Part shown: one piece after another, positions 12,698 to 13,535 of the stretch
Layout of the letters: each line of letters begins with the position of its first letter
Position numbering within the stretch: the first letter of the stretch is position 1
Source of the DNA: Firmicutes bacterium UBA6811
GTDB taxonomy: Bacteria; Bacillota; SHA-98; UBA4971
Direction of reading: 5' to 3'
NCBI GenBank assembly: GCA_002452295.1
Contig: DKEX01000008.1
Location: 1-13,535 of the forward strand
DNA: 13,535 bases
Program-made: the position numbers and the translations under genes
Notes under the pieces: generated by a model
Told to the model about the DNA's origin: nothing
The model's input: only the letters and a program-made list of their open reading frames with translations
The model's database searches: none

Positions 12698-13535
12698 CTA
12701 GAAGTCGTCCAGGATATCCTCCCTGCGGATGAGCATGAGCTCCTCCCGGGAGAGGTGCTGCTTTTCGACGAGGCGCACAGCCTGGCGCCTGATGGCCCGC
12801 TCCATGATATTGCGCACGAGCCGGGCACCTCCCGAGTGTTCGTTGCCGGGCTCTGCTCGTCTCGTCAGCAGGAACTCCAGCCTTGCCCGGGCCGCGAGGT
12901 CGAGGCGGTAGTCTCTCTTCCTCAGCATGAGGTCGGCGATCTGGAGAAGGTCCTCGGTTGAGTAGTCGGGGAACTCGATGTGGATAGGGAACCGTGACCT
13001 CAACCCGGGGTTCGTGTGGATGAACGTCGTCATCTCGTCGCGGTAGCCGGCCAGGATCACAATGAACCTGTCGCGGTAGTCCTCCGTCGCTTTCACGAGC
13101 GTGTCGATGGCTTCCTTGCCGAAGTCCTTCTCGCCGCCCCTCGCCAATGAATAGGCCTCGTCGATAAAGAGTATTCCGCCGAGGGCCTTCTTAATCTGCT
13201 CCCTGGTCTTCTGGGCGGTGTGCCCGATGTACTCGCCCACGAGGTCGGCGCGCTCTCTCTCGACGAGGTGGCCTTTCTCGAGCACGCCCATCTCGCGGAA
13301 TATCTTGCCGAAGAGGCGGGCGCAGGTGGTCTTGCCTGTCCCGGGGTTGCCGCTGAATATCATGTGAAGGACCAGTGGCTCGCACATGAGCTGGCGTGCC
13401 GCCCTGATCTGCTGTATCCTCACGTAGGCCACGATCTCCCGCACCAGCGCCTTGACCTTGTCGAGGCCGATGAGGCTGTCGAGCTCGGCCAGGGCTTCCT
13501 TGAGGCGCCAGGCGCTGGCGCTGGCGCTGGCGCTG
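12698..13535 (-). CDS. spoVK: SpoVK-type AAA+ ATPase, 5' end outside window
   Basis: Member of the CbxX/CfqX-SpoVK family; SpoVK is needed for late spore maturation in B. subtilis, with an unknown molecular target. The 278 visible C-terminal residues include LDSLIGLDKVK, Walker A GNPGTGKT (62-69), Walker B ILFIDEAYSL (121-130), arginine-finger region LRSRFP (178-183) and a sensor-2 GGARLVRN (235-242). The stop at 12698 is followed by the GTPase gene after 32 nt. Upstream of the AAA+ core the protein reads SASASASA, encoded by a 6-bp repeat at the window edge, probably a linker after a domain not visible here. The start cannot be placed. CbxX-type activases look similar, but the spore-forming host favours SpoVK. 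Confidence 0.9.
   Translation of the reverse strand, partial: SASASASAWRLKEALAELDSLIGLDKVKALVREIVAYVRIQQIRAARQLMCEPLVLHMIFSGNPGTGKTTCARLFGKIFREMGVLEKGHLVERERADLVGEYIGHTAQKTREQIKKALGGILFIDEAYSLARGGEKDFGKEAIDTLVKATEDYRDRFIVILAGYRDEMTTFIHTNPGLRSRFPIHIEFPDYSTEDLLQIADLMLRKRDYRLDLAARARLEFLLTRRAEPGNEHSGGARLVRNIMERAIRRQAVRLVEKQHLSREELMLIRREDILDDF
13511..13535. repeat. 6-bp tandem repeat (GGCGCT, just over 4 copies)
   Basis: GGCGCT repeats four times and continues past the right edge. It lies in frame within the spoVK-like gene and encodes alternating Ser-Ala on the minus strand. The full number of copies cannot be seen. Confidence 0.85.

Overview
All recognisable genes in this window lie on the minus strand. 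The DNA is GC-rich, and SpoIVA and a SpoVK-type AAA+ ATPase show that the host forms endospores. I infer a high-GC, endospore-forming Bacillota (Firmicutes) chromosome. DapL and a class 1B SpeD fit clostridial or Limnochordia-like lineages, but the sequence alone does not fix the genus. No phage, transposase, CRISPR or other clear mobile DNA was seen.

In the direction of transcription (high to low coordinates), the window opens with a tightly packed run: the spoVK-like ATPase (5' end outside the window), a small Era-like GTPase, a small polytopic membrane protein with two UbiA-like aspartate motifs, a one-TM CxxC protein, dapF, dapL and a ynbB-type PLP lyase. Most junctions overlap or nearly touch, so this looks like one operon joining a sporulation ATPase and uncharacterised membrane/GTPase genes to meso-diaminopimelate synthesis. 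Next comes speD as its own unit, with a good sigma-A-type promoter and a strong intrinsic terminator. It is followed by an M42 aminopeptidase with a large in-frame internal deletion, a secreted DUF4139 protein and an orphan 80-residue protein ending near an 11-bp hairpin.

A 423-bp gap holds a degenerate 9-bp tandem array, a candidate promoter and a structured leader. The leader precedes a YprB-type exonuclease gene and folE (GTP cyclohydrolase I). Beyond them is spoIVA, which has a near-consensus sigma-E promoter and encodes a protein of the same length (492 aa) as the B. subtilis protein. It is followed by an HU gene, a tRNA-Pro(GGG) with its own extended -10 promoter, a 383-bp gap with hairpins, and an acylphosphatase gene running off the left edge.

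Most genes are conserved housekeeping or sporulation functions. The parts worth a second look are the GTPase/UbiA-like/CxxC cluster next to spoVK, the internally deleted M42 gene, the 9-bp array and the structured leader of the exonuclease gene.
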